A stretch of 64,000 bases of DNA, from NCBI RefSeq assembly GCF_001411555.2, contig NC_049901.1:34420838-34484837 (forward strand). Direction: 5' to 3'. A model generated the notes under the pieces. It saw only the letters and a program-made list of their open reading frames with translations. It had not been told where the DNA came from and did not search any database. The DNA comes from Juglans regia. Lineage: Eukaryota > Streptophyta > Magnoliopsida > Fagales > Juglandaceae. The position numbers were made by a program, and so were the translations under genes. Below, one piece after another: positions 12,455 through 24,815 of the stretch (position 1 is its first letter; each line of letters opens with the position of its first letter).

Positions 12455-13278
12455 TATTCAACCATTCATCATCTTTGCATTTTTTGGCCCACCTTCAATC
12501 TCTATCTATGTCCAAATTCCGGCTGAGATGATTCCACGTCCTCTTGTTATATTCATAAAACTTCACCTCCAATTAAATTAACTTAATAATTCCAACCATT
12601 TTAATGCACCCAAAAAAGAAAAAAAGCATTCAATATTAATATGTGGCGCATGGTATGTGCAACTTTAATGAAATGGGATTATCACTAATTTGTAGCAATC
12701 TAGTATCTCATTGCCTACTCACATCTTTGACTTTGAGACCATTTTAATATTATTCTAATTCAAGGAAAATCTAAATTTATCTATTCTTTATGCTTATCCA
12801 TGTTATAAAATCACTTAAAATTAATGTGAAATTATACAAGATTTAAATACTCTAAAATTATATCTAATATTATTTTTTATATCAATCTCTTAATATTGTA
12901 AGATCTATTAATATTAAGATTAATATCTCATTTATTTTTGTAGATAAGTAGAGATTAAAGTTAAAAATTAAATAAAATATTATTAAAATATTAGTTAAGA
13001 GAAATTATGAAAATAAAAAAAAGTTAATTATTATAAAATAAAGCTAAAAATATCAAGATGACGATATCTTAAAAAGAAGATAGAGATAAACAGAAATGAA
13101 CAGGTTGTCCAACTGTTTCCAGGGTCAACCATGTCTTTCTAATTTTGTCTGAAACTGTTTGGAAAGTCCATATATTAGCTTTGGAAATAGTTCCCCTTTC
13201 CCTCTTATCTCTCTTTAGCCTTATATCGCCCAAATCAATGTAAAAGGGAAATCGTTCTCGTTTCGTTTCAGTGCTGCG
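12455..13278. other. AT-rich intergenic DNA upstream of the GNAT gene
   Basis: No coding similarity or transposon domain is seen. It ends in the 5' UTR/promoter of the acetyltransferase gene. The reading frames on the opposite strand at 13069-13356 overlap the first exon and look incidental. Confidence 0.5.
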
Positions 13279-15585
13279 ATGTCGACGATTCCCATTCACA
13301 GACCTGAATTCTTGACATTTCCTAACGCTGGATTTAGAAATCATCAAAAATCCCAAACAATCAAGGCCTCTTGGACGATGTGAGTTTCATACATTTCTTT
13401 GTTTCTTTCTCTCAATTTCTGAGAGCCATTTCTTTCTCTAATTCCAGACCCCAATCGTTTCTGCTCTTCTGATCACTGGATGTTTATATGTATATCTGTA
13501 TGTATAGCTATAAGCCTATAAGCTTAAGCTCTGGGGTTTTTTCTATGTTATTCACAGGGCAATGGATTCCAAGCCTTCTTATACAAGGAAGAAGGAAGAA
13601 CTCTCTGTGCAGCTTCCGAATCCATCGTCTACTAAATTCGAGTCGTCAACGCCGTCCGATCTCCGATTCGACCGGCTGCAGCCGTCGGATCAGGAACTAG
13701 ATCAAGAGAAACGGCTTCAGTTCGGACAGTTCGTGGCTCGCGAGGCCGTGCTCGATGAAGAGTATTGGGTACGTGACTTATCATCACCTTGCAATTATAA
13801 GATTAAAACAGAAACGAAAATAAAAACCTTAAACCACAAAAATTAATGAGGCGTGTTTGTCCTTTTTTTTTTTCCCCCCCTAAAACTTGTATATTAAATT
13901 TTGCGTGAATAAATAATGTGTTTTTTTTTTGGTATGTTTTTTTATTCTGTGGTAGACAGCAGCATGGCTACGAGCAGAAAGTCACTGGGAAAATAAAACT
14001 TACGAAAGGTAAAGTTTTCATATGCACATACATGCATAGAAGTTTAATGCCAGAAAGTCACGGCGGGGGGGAGGTACAGCCTATAATCATCGTATGTAAT
14101 TAAGTTGGGAGCTGCTATGAATAAAACTGAGCCATTTCATCCAAGATAATGGTTTCATTCTGGTGTTAGGAAATCTTGGACATATTACTCTGGCCCATTA
14201 TGTCCTTGAAATGATACAGAAACAGACTTTACCAACCATTAGAGAAACTGAAAAATGTAGCTGAGAGGGGTTAACAATTAGGAAGAGACCAGGTTTTTCG
14301 ATCCTCTATCGCGTATTAAGTTTCATTCTTCGATGCCCTGCCAATGGTGGGCTATTTGGCATGAGTTCAGCCTCTAATGGGTTAACTGCATCTATGCATA
14401 AAAAGAGGAAGAGTTGGAGACCAACCACTAATTCTAGCTATGCTTGCTTAACACAGATATGTTGATAACTTCAAAAGGAAATTTGCAGAGCAGGTAGGAC
14501 ATATCGCCTTACTATTTAAATTGTTTGATATAACTTCAATTACATATCTTTTATGCATGAAGTTCTTTAAAGGGTACTTTTTTTGTTGTATAGGAGTTTA
14601 ATGCCATAAAAAGGCGATGCAGAGGGCAAAATGGGCAGAAATGCGCGTGCGTTGTCACGGTATGAAACCAATCCGCTAAGATCATACCCTTTGGTTTGAT
14701 TTAGTTTGTATATTGGTTGAATGCCACCGGTTAGGGTGAGTTGAACTGGTTGATACAAAAAGTCTCACTTTATTATGATGGGAAAAAGGATGATTGAATC
14801 ATTACTTGTGTGATTAGATTAAAGCTCATACAGTGTTCTGCTATCAAATTCTTCAGGTTAAAAAGGAAGTGAGGAATGTAAAACGCACTGTACTGAAAAG
14901 TGTCGTTGGAACCCTTGATTTGAGCTTCCGGTACTTGTTGCATGGAGAGACTTTTCCTGGGGTAGAATTATGTTTTGTTTAAATTAGCAGCTTCAATCCT
15001 TTGTGTTAACTCTGTCTAATCCAGTCCTTTGGACAAACTTGCAATGGATTTAATTGCTTTCACAGGAAAGGGTGAAAACTCCTCTCTTCTGCAGCATCAA
15101 CAAAACAGACCCAAATAGATATGGTTATATTGCAAACTTATGCGTGGCCAAATCATCACGTCGCCAGGGTATTGCAAGCATTATGTTGCATTTTGCCATT
15201 GAATCAGCCAAATCTGATGGTAATACAAAAGTCGAGACATACATCTTTCATTGACACCCTAAGAGATGTAAAAACTCTGATATGGAACACTTGATTGAAA
15301 TAGGAAAATTTTTCTCTTCTGATCTGTTCTTTCTGCAGCAGGCGTGGAACAGGTATATGTGCATGTGCATAGAAGCAACTTTCCTGCACAAGAACTGTAT
15401 CATAAGACGGGGTTTGAGGTAATGTCAATGCAATTACTCTAAAAGTACTTCTGGCTTCATTTCGTGAGTTTTTGTTTTTTTAGATGTAGTGCTGAAACAG
15501 CTTTTGTATTCTTGATTAGATGGTCGAAGTGGCAAGCCCTCAATTGTTAGAAGATCAAACTTACTTGCTTTGTTTCAAGACATAG
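13279..15585 (+). CDS. Plastid GNAT-family N-acetyltransferase, GNAT6/7-like (9 exons, 290 aa)
   Basis: Exons: 13279-13379, 13558-13768, 13956-14008, 14457-14493, 14594-14659, 14857-14961, 15066-15219, 15339-15418, 15520-15585. All introns are GT-AG and the phases close to 291 codons including TAG. Exon 1 encodes a Ser/Arg/Thr-rich start (MSTIPIHRPEF) that looks like a chloroplast transit peptide. The acetyl-CoA binding motif A is NLCVAKSSRRQGIA, with RRQGIA at about residues 223-228. The C-terminal VYVHVHRSNFPAQELYHKTGF is the usual GNAT end (the '-N-A--LY-K-GF' signature). Plant plastid GNATs acetylate protein N-termini and lysines; the substrate here is unknown. The tandem acceptor at exon 8 allows a one-residue-shorter form. 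It is convergent with the Rad7-like gene. The subfamily name is inferred from sequence feel and gene neighbourhood. Confidence 0.87.
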
Positions 15586-15610
15586 AAACTCAATCATACT
15601 AATTACTAAT

Positions 15611-15613
<3 letters not shown>

Positions 15614-15644
<31 letters not shown>
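15614..15644. repeat. (CT)n microsatellite in the GNAT 3' flank
   Basis: About fifteen CT units lie just past the stop codon, probably in the 3' UTR. Confidence 0.85.
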
Positions 15645-15648
<4 letters not shown>

Positions 15649-15992
15649 GATGATAAAAAAAATGAATGTACACAAAATTGTAAAATATTTATGTTTATAG
15701 GCATTCCAGCAATGAAATGGTGATTTCCGAGTTCCTCTTTGAATGATTGAAAATGTCAATGTACACCCATTTTTTCCTTTTGTATTTTTGAACTTATGGT
15801 AAACCAGACAGGAATTGATCGATAGTGATAGCTCATTCCTATGTGCGCGGCCCATTGGAGCACTGATATTAGACTAGTCGAATGTTTTTTTCCCCCTACC
15901 AAAATTTCGTTAGAATTAGGGCAGTAAATAAATGAAAAAATTTATTCATCATAAGCAAAAATAACTCAAAACAGCTTGATTTTGAATGAAAA

Positions 15993-16190
15993 GACTCCGT
16001 TTGGATACAGAAATACTTTAATCTCATCTCATCTCATCTCATCTCATCATTACAACTTTTTTAAATTCTTATATAAAATATAATAAACAATTCAATTTTT
16101 TCAAATCTTATAATAATAATAATATTAAAAAATAATATTTTATTCAACTCATCTAAAATTATCTCATCTCACTATCCAAACTTCTCAAAA
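15993..16190. mobile_element. Tourist-like MITE
   Basis: The left end is GACTCCGTTTGGATAC and the right end reads ATCCAAAC, an inverted pair. The interior has the (TCTCA)n stretch, 'cattacaac' and 'taataaacaatt' blocks shared with the other MITEs in the window. Target duplication is unclear. Confidence 0.65.
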
Positions 16191-16772
16191 ATCAGCAAAC
16201 TTTGACCGCTTAGTACTTCGTTCAAAATTGTCTCGTTTACACACTGAGCTAGAACACCCAAAATCACCCTACACTGACTAATAATTGCTACATTGATTTT
16301 TGAGTTGCTGTCGAAATGTATCTACCAACTGCAGTTAGGCCAAGTTAATTTTTAGGATTTATTTAAATGGAGTAGAAAAATATTCATAAAACTGGGATAA
16401 GTCCTTCCTTAACTGATCTTACTTGACCCTCAGGGGAGGTGTTTGAATTTTGAAATGCCCCCGCCGTTATGGAATCCATTGGGTCCCTTCTCCGGGGGGG
16501 TGACATAGAGAGTCAGAGATTGGTGGTGAGCAGCCCGTAGTCTATCTGGGGACTTGTTCGGGGCCCAATCCCTTGGGCTTGGGGGCCTTTGGACCGTGTA
16601 GGTGGGCCTGTCGAATAGGAGGGGATTTTGGCCTCTCTACCTTGGACACTTAGTACAGTAGTACTCTTTGGTATATGTTGTGCCAAAAATGCACAAAAAT
16701 CAATATCAATATAGAATCACCAAGTTTCAGTTAATAGGTTCGTCCTCCAAAATCATGTGTTCATGCAGCATC
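16191..16772. other. Intergenic, with a GC-rich unrecognised patch
   Basis: Nothing identifiable. The part at about 16430-16650 is unusually GC-rich for this window (G runs, 'cccttgggcttggggg') and may be a fragment of an unlisted repeat. Confidence 0.4.
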
Positions 16773-16994
16773 CTAGCATTTGTAAGCCGCCCAGAAAGGC
16801 CGAGATACTGAACCTGACATAAGTCTATGGAATCTCTGATTCACCTCAACCTGACTACGGCCAGGCATCTTTTTCATTTCTTTTACTGTCATTAGGTTTT
16901 TCAACCTCACTACATCTTCCCATCCACCAGATTCAGCATATATATTCGACATAAGGACATAAAAAGTTACAGGTTTAGTGTCCAATTGAAACAA
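16773..16994 (-). pseudogene. PPR-protein fragment (E motif region)
   Basis: On the - strand this reads FYVLMSNIYAESGGWEDV, then RLKNLMTVKEMKKMPGRSQVE. This follows the E-domain pattern of plant pentatricopeptide repeat proteins: 'YVLLSNIYA--G-W--V', a Lys/Arg helix, then 'K-PG-SW-EV'. The usual Trp of the last motif is Gln. No PPR repeats are found upstream, and the reading frame degenerates after VEVNQRFHRLM. It is best read as a truncated, non-functional copy of an RNA-editing type PPR gene, placed between two convergent genes. Confidence 0.65.
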
Positions 16995-17618
16995 CCAAGA
17001 TGGCTAGACTTTCAAACATGCTATCATTCTCATCTCTTCAACGTTAACAGAACTGAAGAAGTAGCACACCACATTAATGTTAGGTTCTCATCTGAGAAAA
17101 TTTGAAGAATGTATGCACATTATGCCTGTACCATCTTGGGGAGGTTTTAATGTTTTATAATGTTAGTAACAAGACAAGTTACCGACATCCGTTGCAGATT
17201 TGTAGAAAGGGTCTTTCACAGAACATTTGGGACCCAATAATTTTCTCTGCTTTACGTAAGAGGCAATCTCATAAAGTTTTGATAACCAACCGTGAATCTC
17301 CAATGAAGCTTCCTGCCATTTGAGTCCGAGGGAATTGCTAAACAAGGCATCTTACTGGAATCATGTTTAATGCTTCTACTATAAATATTTCCAGTTAAGT
17401 TAAGCTGCGCATAGTACATTGCTGCAACCAATTTACAAAAGCAAGCAACAGGACTGAAAAAAATGAGAACTTTCTAAGATAGTGGAACTTTCAAAATCAG
17501 TCATATATGGTGAATGTTGTGGGTAACAGGGGTTGTATTCTATTTGTTCCTAGCCACTGTATGATGTTAAGAATAGCATGTCTGATGATCCTAACTGAGA
17601 TCACATTGGAGAAGACAC

Positions 17619-20600
17619 TCAGGAATAACGTAACGGACATTGATGATCAGGTGCCTTGACGTGTTCTAATACCGAAGACATCTTCAAGCCGACAATTTGT
17701 ACATCTGGATTCGAGTGGCCTTCCAGAAAAACATTGGTAATCTGTCCAAAAAGAAAGCGTCATTACATCTTAAAACCCATTTTAATTTTAACCTTATGTA
17801 AAATTTCAAAACAGGCATGAGAGTGGGTTAGAAAACTGGCCATAATTTTCAAAGACTTTGCATCCCCATCCTGAAGTGGAGTAAAAAACAGATACCTGAG
17901 TACATCCAAACAGTTTGAGCACCCTCAGTGACAAGCAGCTGTCTACAATGAAACCAATAGCCTCATCTGTCAAATTCCGGCACCAAGATAGATCCAGAGT
18001 ATGCAACATTTTCGATCGCCTGGCAAGTGATATTGCTGTGTTGTGGCTAACCTGAATAAAGCCACAGAAGACCCAAATCAGAAAAAAGAAAATATCATTT
18101 ACCGTAAAAGACCCGTCACCTAGGGGTGTAACCGGTCCGGTCCGGTCCGGTTTTGGACAAAATCTAGGACCGAACCGGTATGTACCGGTTTTGTATTTTT
18201 CAAAACCGATTACGCCCCGATTACCCTCCTAAACCGGTACTTCCGGTTTTACCGGTTTCCGGTCCGGTCCGGTCCGGTTTTCCGGTTTTTTTTAAATGTA
18301 AAAAACATATAATAAAGTGTTAATTCTTATTATAAAATATTATTAAAAATTTAATATATATATTATGCTTAAAGCATATGATCAATTAAATTTTTATCTT
18401 TAAGATTAAACTTTTATTTTATAAATTATAACAACATTATCTTATATATAATTATATTAATAACATATGATCAAATAAATTACAAATGTTCATATTTAAA
18501 ATTAACATTTTATGTTATTATTTATAAATTATAATATAAAATTTTTTCATATATGATATATAATTATATATATTATATATAAAAATTTAACATATAATTA
18601 TATATTATATATATAAATATTTTGTATAATATATAAATTAATTTTTATATTTTTTTTTCCAACCGGTCCGGTTCGGTCCGGTCCGGTCCCAAAAACTACG
18701 GAACCGGAACCGGACCGGAACCGGCCGGTTTTTATAAAATAGGAACCGGTTCCGGACCGGACCGGTTCAAAACCGGACCAACCGGTCCGGTTCGGTCCGG
18801 TCCGGTCCGGTTTTCCGGTTTCCCGGTTTAAATTTACACCCCTACCGTCACCCCTTCAACCCAAGGGCTAGAATTAAACCAAGTGGCAGGGAGATTATCA
18901 TAATCTAAACTGGCCAAAGAGACACCTGAAGCATAAAAATCAGGTACAATCATTCCTCACATAAACAGCAATAGGTCTGTCTCATGCAAGCCATAGAAGA
19001 ACCACAGAATAAGCACATCTACATATAATCCTCTCTTTTTTTTTTCACTTGGCGGTACAAGGTATAAAATGAATCTACGACATTTTATACATCTTTAAAA
19101 CATTTAAACTTCTAAAAAATTTTAAAAAATATATATTTTGTTGAGTAAAATAATAATTTTTTTTTAAAATTATATATATTGTTTTTAATTAAATATCGTA
19201 TATTGTTCCTGTGTAATGCACGGGTCTGCAACTAATTTCAGTCAATTTTGAAGTCTCTTTACAATGGTGGCCACCCATGTGTTCCTGTGTGTGTACGAGA
19301 CAGAGAGAGAGAATAACCTTCTTGACATTATTCACTGAAAGTTCTTTTAAACACTCTCCAGAGGTTTCCAGGAATGCAGCAATAGCTTCATCGCTGTCAC
19401 GCAGAAAGGATTACTCAGTTATTTCATCACCGAAACAATGTCAAGCATCACCCACAGCATCTTTCAATCAGCAATTCCAGTTACAGTAGATTTTACTTCT
19501 TGACTTTTTCTAACAGATGTACTAGCCAGACACAAGTATAAAGTATTCAACATGCATCCGGAAATTAATATACTTCAATATTAACACGTAAATTTTTTAT
19601 TAGCACCTCCCGTATCTAGCAAAAATATATTCGATGTAGCATTCTGCTTTCTTGAAAATCAAAAGCACTAACATAAACTAAAACCGTTATAACCTGAATG
19701 GATTACGGCAGAGTTTTAATGTTTGAATTGATTGACAGCCATTTGCAAGATATCCTAGGGTAGAATCTGTCAATTTGCACAAGTTGACAAGATCAATTGC
19801 ACATAATTCCGGACAGGAATCAGCAATGACTTTCAAAGAAGAATCTGTCAATTTTCTGCACAAAATTGGAACACAAAGCAGAATGAAAATAGAGCAAGTC
19901 ACATAAACATACTCTCTGAAATTAAATGAAAGATGATCATCCCTTAAGGCATTAGAGGTGTGTTAAAGAGACGTACACACAATCTGTCAAAACAAGCTCC
20001 TTCATATTGTGACCACGAGCCCTAATAAATTCCTTGATAAAATTATCACAAACATCTGGAATACCAGCTAATGATAATACTTGTAATTGTTCAAGCTTCT
20101 TCAATGCCGGTAGGATAAGCATGGTGTCAATGCTTTGACAATCAGTAAGATACAATTCCCTCAGAACTGATCCCAATGTGTTAGCCAAAGTGTCAATACT
20201 GGAGGAGCTAAGGAGGGAACATTGACTGAGATTTAAAGATCTTAGTGCAGGGGCAGAAGAAACAATTGCACTTAGGCCAACATCTGAAAGACGACATGCA
20301 CCACTGAGGGATAAAGTAGTTAATGCAGGCAAGCTATTTGACGAGCAAGCTAAGGTAGAAAGTAATATATAATCTGGTATACAGCGCCCACAATGGTCAA
20401 GTTGTAACACCTGATTCCACAAAAGAATACATTTGGTGTGGTCAAATGATAAGGATGTTAGTCCCTCAAAATTAATATAGACTGATTACAAATAAACAAC
20501 AGCAATAAACTCCAGAGGAATATCATCCTTGTAGAAGTGGCATTGCAAAACTAGGATTGCAAACACCAAGTTATCACTATATTCACCCAAACAAACATTG

Positions 20601-23253
20601 AGTTTGGATTCAGGGCAGTAAGACTAATGAAATGAAGTTTGGAATCATTAGTTCTAAAGTGCAAAAGAAAACTCTACAAAAAACAAAAGCCAATATTAAG
20701 TTCAACTACTGATTCAAGAGCTGCTTATTTCCAATTACTTCATTTGATCAACCTCAAATGGAGATTTTGATGTGAGAACTCAATTGAGGAAAATAGGGAG
20801 AAACAAAAAATGCATATAAAGAACCAATACTTTGATAGGGTATAAAAAAATCAAAGTATTGGGACACCATAATCGCAAAGCATTTCTCATCAACTAAATT
20901 AATTAAGTTAAACCAATATTGCACCAACAACCTTTTTTTAGAGGAAACAAAGATTTGTTAGAATAACCATGTGATGGAATGAATACATATGCATCCAAAA
21001 AGAGACGGTAAACAGAATCAAGCGAATGGATTATGATCCAGTGAGTGCTTTAATATACAATAGCCTTGAGCATAATCATATAATGTAACAAATGACCATC
21101 CTAAACTTCGCGGTTATGAATCAATTCCATGATCATTCAATGCAAAATAACCGTTAGTTGGACACACACGTGGGTTTCAAGTATCCTGCAAACTCCTATT
21201 CCAAAACCGTGCCACAAAAAAATATGAGCAAACGTCCAGATAAGCATTTAATTTTGAAACTCTAACAATACTGAACCTTAAAGAAACTTAGCATTCTTCC
21301 ACTCACAAGACCTCTATTCTGTCACAATGACGAGCAAAAGTCCCATTATACATATAAGGGATGGAATTTTAGTAATAATATAACTGAGCGTTCGAGATAA
21401 TTACAAGCATATCATAAGGCAAACTAACATACCGTTAGGTTGCTGGTGTCACAACCCTGAAAAGATTTTGTAAACTGTTCCTCCGTTAGCCATGAACAAT
21501 CCCTCACGCGAACCTCTGTCGGTGATCCACGAATAAGAAGCTCAAAACAATGACTATTCATTCTCCGCGAATCGCATAGCAATTGACTGAGTGTGTGCTT
21601 CAAAGCATCAGGAACACATTCAAGTGAAGTAATTGCTTCAAAATTCTCGGCAAGAACTGCCAAGCATAGTTCTTTCAGCGAGGGAACCAGCCGCTTTGGG
21701 CGATTTTGGCTATACTTAGGAACCCATATAAATGGTGCGCACTTGCTCTTCTCCAAAGAGGAATTCTCCACTCGCTGACTCTTAGTTGCTCGATCTTTGA
21801 TGATGTTCATGGCAGTAGAGAAGGGACCAGGCCAATCTTCAAGCTCCCGCTCCTCTTCAGCCTCAGAAGACACATGGTTCTCCTCTTCCTCTTGTGGAGA
21901 ATAAATAGCAAATCGAGAAGCATTTTCCTTGGCTACTTCATAGAACCGGTTCATGTAACCCCTTCGGCTTGATTCACTCTCTCTTGTCTCAGCCTTCCAA
22001 TCTTTGGTTTGACCCAACGATGCTGCATTATTTACCAAATCAACGAGACCCGATACCACATCTTCAACTGAATTTCTGGACTCGGATTCCAACCCCAATT
22101 CCACTTTCTCGTCACTGTTCAGTAACAAAGAACCATCAATTTCTACGGCCTTCCCTTTTTCTTCTCTGCCGAATCTCCTCCCCTTCACAGCATTCTTCTC
22201 AATGACAACACTCCTCTCACCAGCACCATTTACATTTTTATTCCCCTTCTCATTTTCTGCACTCAATTGTCTCTCATAAACCGGCTTAGAACCATCATTC
22301 TTGACCACATTGTCACTAAAATTGACACCAATGGATATTAAATCATCCTGGACCAACTTTCCCTTCCCCTTTTCCTCTCTCTTAAGCCTCCTTTCACGCT
22401 CAACGATATGGTTCTCAACAGCAATTGGTGCTCTCTCAGATTCTCCCTTATTGTCAACCAACTTAACACAACCAGCACCACTCAAAACCCCACCCTCTCC
22501 TCTCTTCGCAACTCTCTTCCCCGACCGCAAATTTAGACAAACTTTACTCTCTCCATCCTCCTCCGCATGTTCCAAACCTAACGCGTCACCGTCAATCCCC
22601 AATTTCCTCTTATTCCCTTTCGCCAACTTTGAACCCAGCCCAGCTTCGTCGGAACCCATTAAACCCTTGTCCTCTTTCCACCCAGACTCATTTCCATTCA
22701 ATCCACGAACCCTGTCCAAGCAAGAACCCATTTCCGAATTGGAAACCCCTGCTTTCTCTGCCAAAACCCTCGAGTCCCGGGAGATCGAATCCGAATCCAA
22801 TTCCAATTCGAATTTAAACTTGTCCCACAAACTAGAAAGACCACTATCAATTCTCCTCATACTCTCTCCTTCCCCCGGTTTCCCACTCGAGCAGGCGTCT
22901 ACATCGCCCGACACGTTCTTTCTTTTGCGGCTGCGACTTTGGGGGGGGAAAATCGAATCCGAACGAGGGCCCTCGCCGGAGCCCGATTTCGAAGCGAGAC
23001 GGAGACTCCGACGACGGACGAGCCCGGAATGGGTTTTAGAATCTGAGCCCGACCCGGGAGGTACCGGGTTAGGGTTCGTTGGTAGAGAAGAAGGGGTATT
23101 GGAGGACATAGGCGGGGTAAGAGATTGGAGAGCGGAGGATTCGTGGGTTTGGGAGGGAGTAGAGGGCTCGATCTTAAGGCTTGGTCTCGCTCTCGGGGAT
23201 ATGGATTTTGTGGGCTTAATCGGGACTATTTTGCGAGACCGCGAAACCGTCAT
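17619..23253 (-). CDS. Rad7-like leucine-rich-repeat protein (6 exons, 923 aa)
   Basis: Exons in coding order: 23253-21433, 20410-19977, 19855-19694, 19393-19318, 18051-17896, 17741-17619. All introns are GT-AG and the phases close to 924 codons with TGA. The start is the ATG of MTVSRSRK; there is no ATG further upstream in frame. Residues 1 to about 470 are low-complexity, rich in Ser, Lys, Arg and Glu, and probably disordered. From about 473 (DWPGPFSTAMNIIKDR) the protein is ordered. It contains SLKELCLAVLAENFEAITSL and then cysteine-type LRRs such as LTTLSLSGACRLSDVGL, LRELYLTDCQS, LCAIDLVNLCKLTDSTL and LHTLDLSWCRNLTDEAI. In yeast, Rad7 works with Rad16 in global-genome nucleotide excision repair and a ubiquitin ligase. 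Plant homologues are annotated by similarity and their role is not settled. A hAT-like element sits in intron 4. It could also be described simply as an F-box-less RNI protein. Confidence 0.88.
18121..18844. mobile_element. Non-autonomous hAT-like element filled with CCGGT repeats
   Basis: It lies in intron 4 of the Rad7-like gene (intron 18052-19317). The ends are TAGGGGTGTAA and TTACACCCCTA, an inverted pair. An exact 8-bp direct duplication, ccgtcacc, flanks it at 18113-18120 and 18845-18852. The outer ~180 bp on each side consist of degenerate CCGGTCCGGTTTT-type repeats. The centre is pure AT-rich sequence. There is no transposase. An 8-bp duplication with these ends is the mark of the hAT superfamily, so it must be mobilised in trans. 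Confidence 0.87.
20411..21432. other. Intron 1 of the Rad7-like gene
   Basis: A 1022-bp intron with a GT donor (complement of 21431-21432) and an AG acceptor (complement of 20411-20412). No inserted element was recognised. Confidence 0.7.
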
Positions 23254-23800
23254 TTGATACTGTCGCACACACAGATATAGGGAGAGAGAGAGAGAATGAA
23301 ATGGAGATGATGAAGGCGCGGAAAAAAGATGCGAGGGGTTTGGGACAGAAACTTCTCGTGCAAGCTGACTGCAATCCTTACAATTTCCCGCCAGAGTATA
23401 ATGTTAATACATCTTCTTTCTTTTATCAATTCTATTTGAGTATGTCCTTTATTTTATTAACGATTTGTTAAAAAAATTTAAAAATAAAAATTTATGTAAA
23501 TTAAGTTTTATCATGTAAATAAAATTAAAGTTATATTTTGCACATCAACTTTTAAGTAAAATAATATACATATATATTTTATTTATAATATACATACATA
23601 TTTATTTATTTTATTTTATTTTCTCTCTCTTTTCTTTATTAAAAAATATTTCATGCATTTTTTTATACTTTCCCTCAATTCCAAAATATCTAATATTATT
23701 TTATGGGAAAAAAAACATTGAAAATCAATCTTGCATCTACCCAAAAAGCTAAAGAGCTATTGCTTTTGATGACCGAAGATGGATGGATTAGACCCCGTTG
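23254..23800. other. 5' flank of the Rad7-like gene
   Basis: Includes a short (GA)n run near 23280-23296, which would lie in the 5' UTR. Beyond 23400 the DNA is AT-rich with no recognisable feature. Confidence 0.45.
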
Positions 23801-24815
23801 AGATTCAAAAGTCTTTCTAACTCATCTTATTTGTCATCATCTTATTATTATAATTTTTTCTTTTTTTTATATAAAATATTTAAAAAAATTCAACTTTTTT
23901 AAATTACAAAACAATAATAATTTAAAAAAATAATATTCTAACAATATTTTATTTAATTTTCATTTCAACTCACTATTCAAGCATTTCCAAACAAATAAAA
24001 TAGTTTGGATTCATAGATAAATTGAAATGATTTATGAATAATATAATAAAAATTGAATTATTTATTATATTTTGTGTGAAAATTTAAAAAAATTATTTTT
24101 AAATTTAAAAAAGTTGAATTATTTATTATATTTTGTATAGAAATTTGAGAAATTTGTAATTATGAGATGAGATGAGTTGATGTGGGTTTTGAATTCAAAC
24201 GGGAATATGTTTGATTGTTAAAGTGGCTTTAACCCATCTCAAGCTAATCATTATTGAGACTCATTACTTTTTCAACTTCTCATAAAAAAATTAAAATCAT
24301 CTCAACATATTTCATACATTCAAACACATGTTTTAACCTACTTACATTCAAACACATGTTTTAACTTACTTACATTCAAACACATCTCAATAGGACCACA
24401 AAATACTATTAGGTCCCGTTTGGATGCAGAAATAGTTTTATCTCATCTTACCTCATCATTGCAACTTTTTTAAAATTTCACACAAAATATAATAAACAAT
24501 TGAAATTTTTTCAAATTCTAAAATAATAATAATATTAAAAATAATATTTAAACAATATTTTATTCAACTTTTAACTTTTATTTAAAATCATCTCATCTCA
24601 TCTCACTATCTCAATAGAACATTATTCACATGTCAACCATCATTTGGACTTCGTTTAGTTACACATATGAAATGGGATGAGATGATATGTAAATTTAAAA
24701 TTGAATAAAATATTGTTATAATGTTATTTTTGTCTTGAGATTTGAATATATTGAATTGTTTATTATATTTTATATGAGAATTTAAAAAAATTGTAATGAT
24801 TATATGAGATTATTT
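23800..24815. repeat. Cluster of Tourist-like MITEs and remnants
   Basis: At least three copies of the MITE family lie side by side. A pair of decayed copies covers about 23800-24205. A well-kept copy starts at 24412 (ggtcccgtttggatg, preceded by TTA) and runs to about 24620. An inverted copy starts near 24645 ('ttcgtttagtt') and ends near 24810. The part at 24330-24400 contains the unit 'acattcaaacacat' three times. No coding sequence. Confidence 0.6.

Noticed and set aside
17163..17345. Extra exon or gene downstream of the Rad7-like stop
   Set aside because: No domain similarity and no convincing splice links. It probably lies in the 3' flank.
22301..23257. 318-codon + strand reading frame
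   Set aside because: It is the antisense shadow of the first exon of the Rad7-like gene, which has consistent splicing and LRR continuation.
23254..23268. Upstream start for the Rad7-like protein at 23268
   Set aside because: That codon is GTG. The first in-frame ATG is at 23253.
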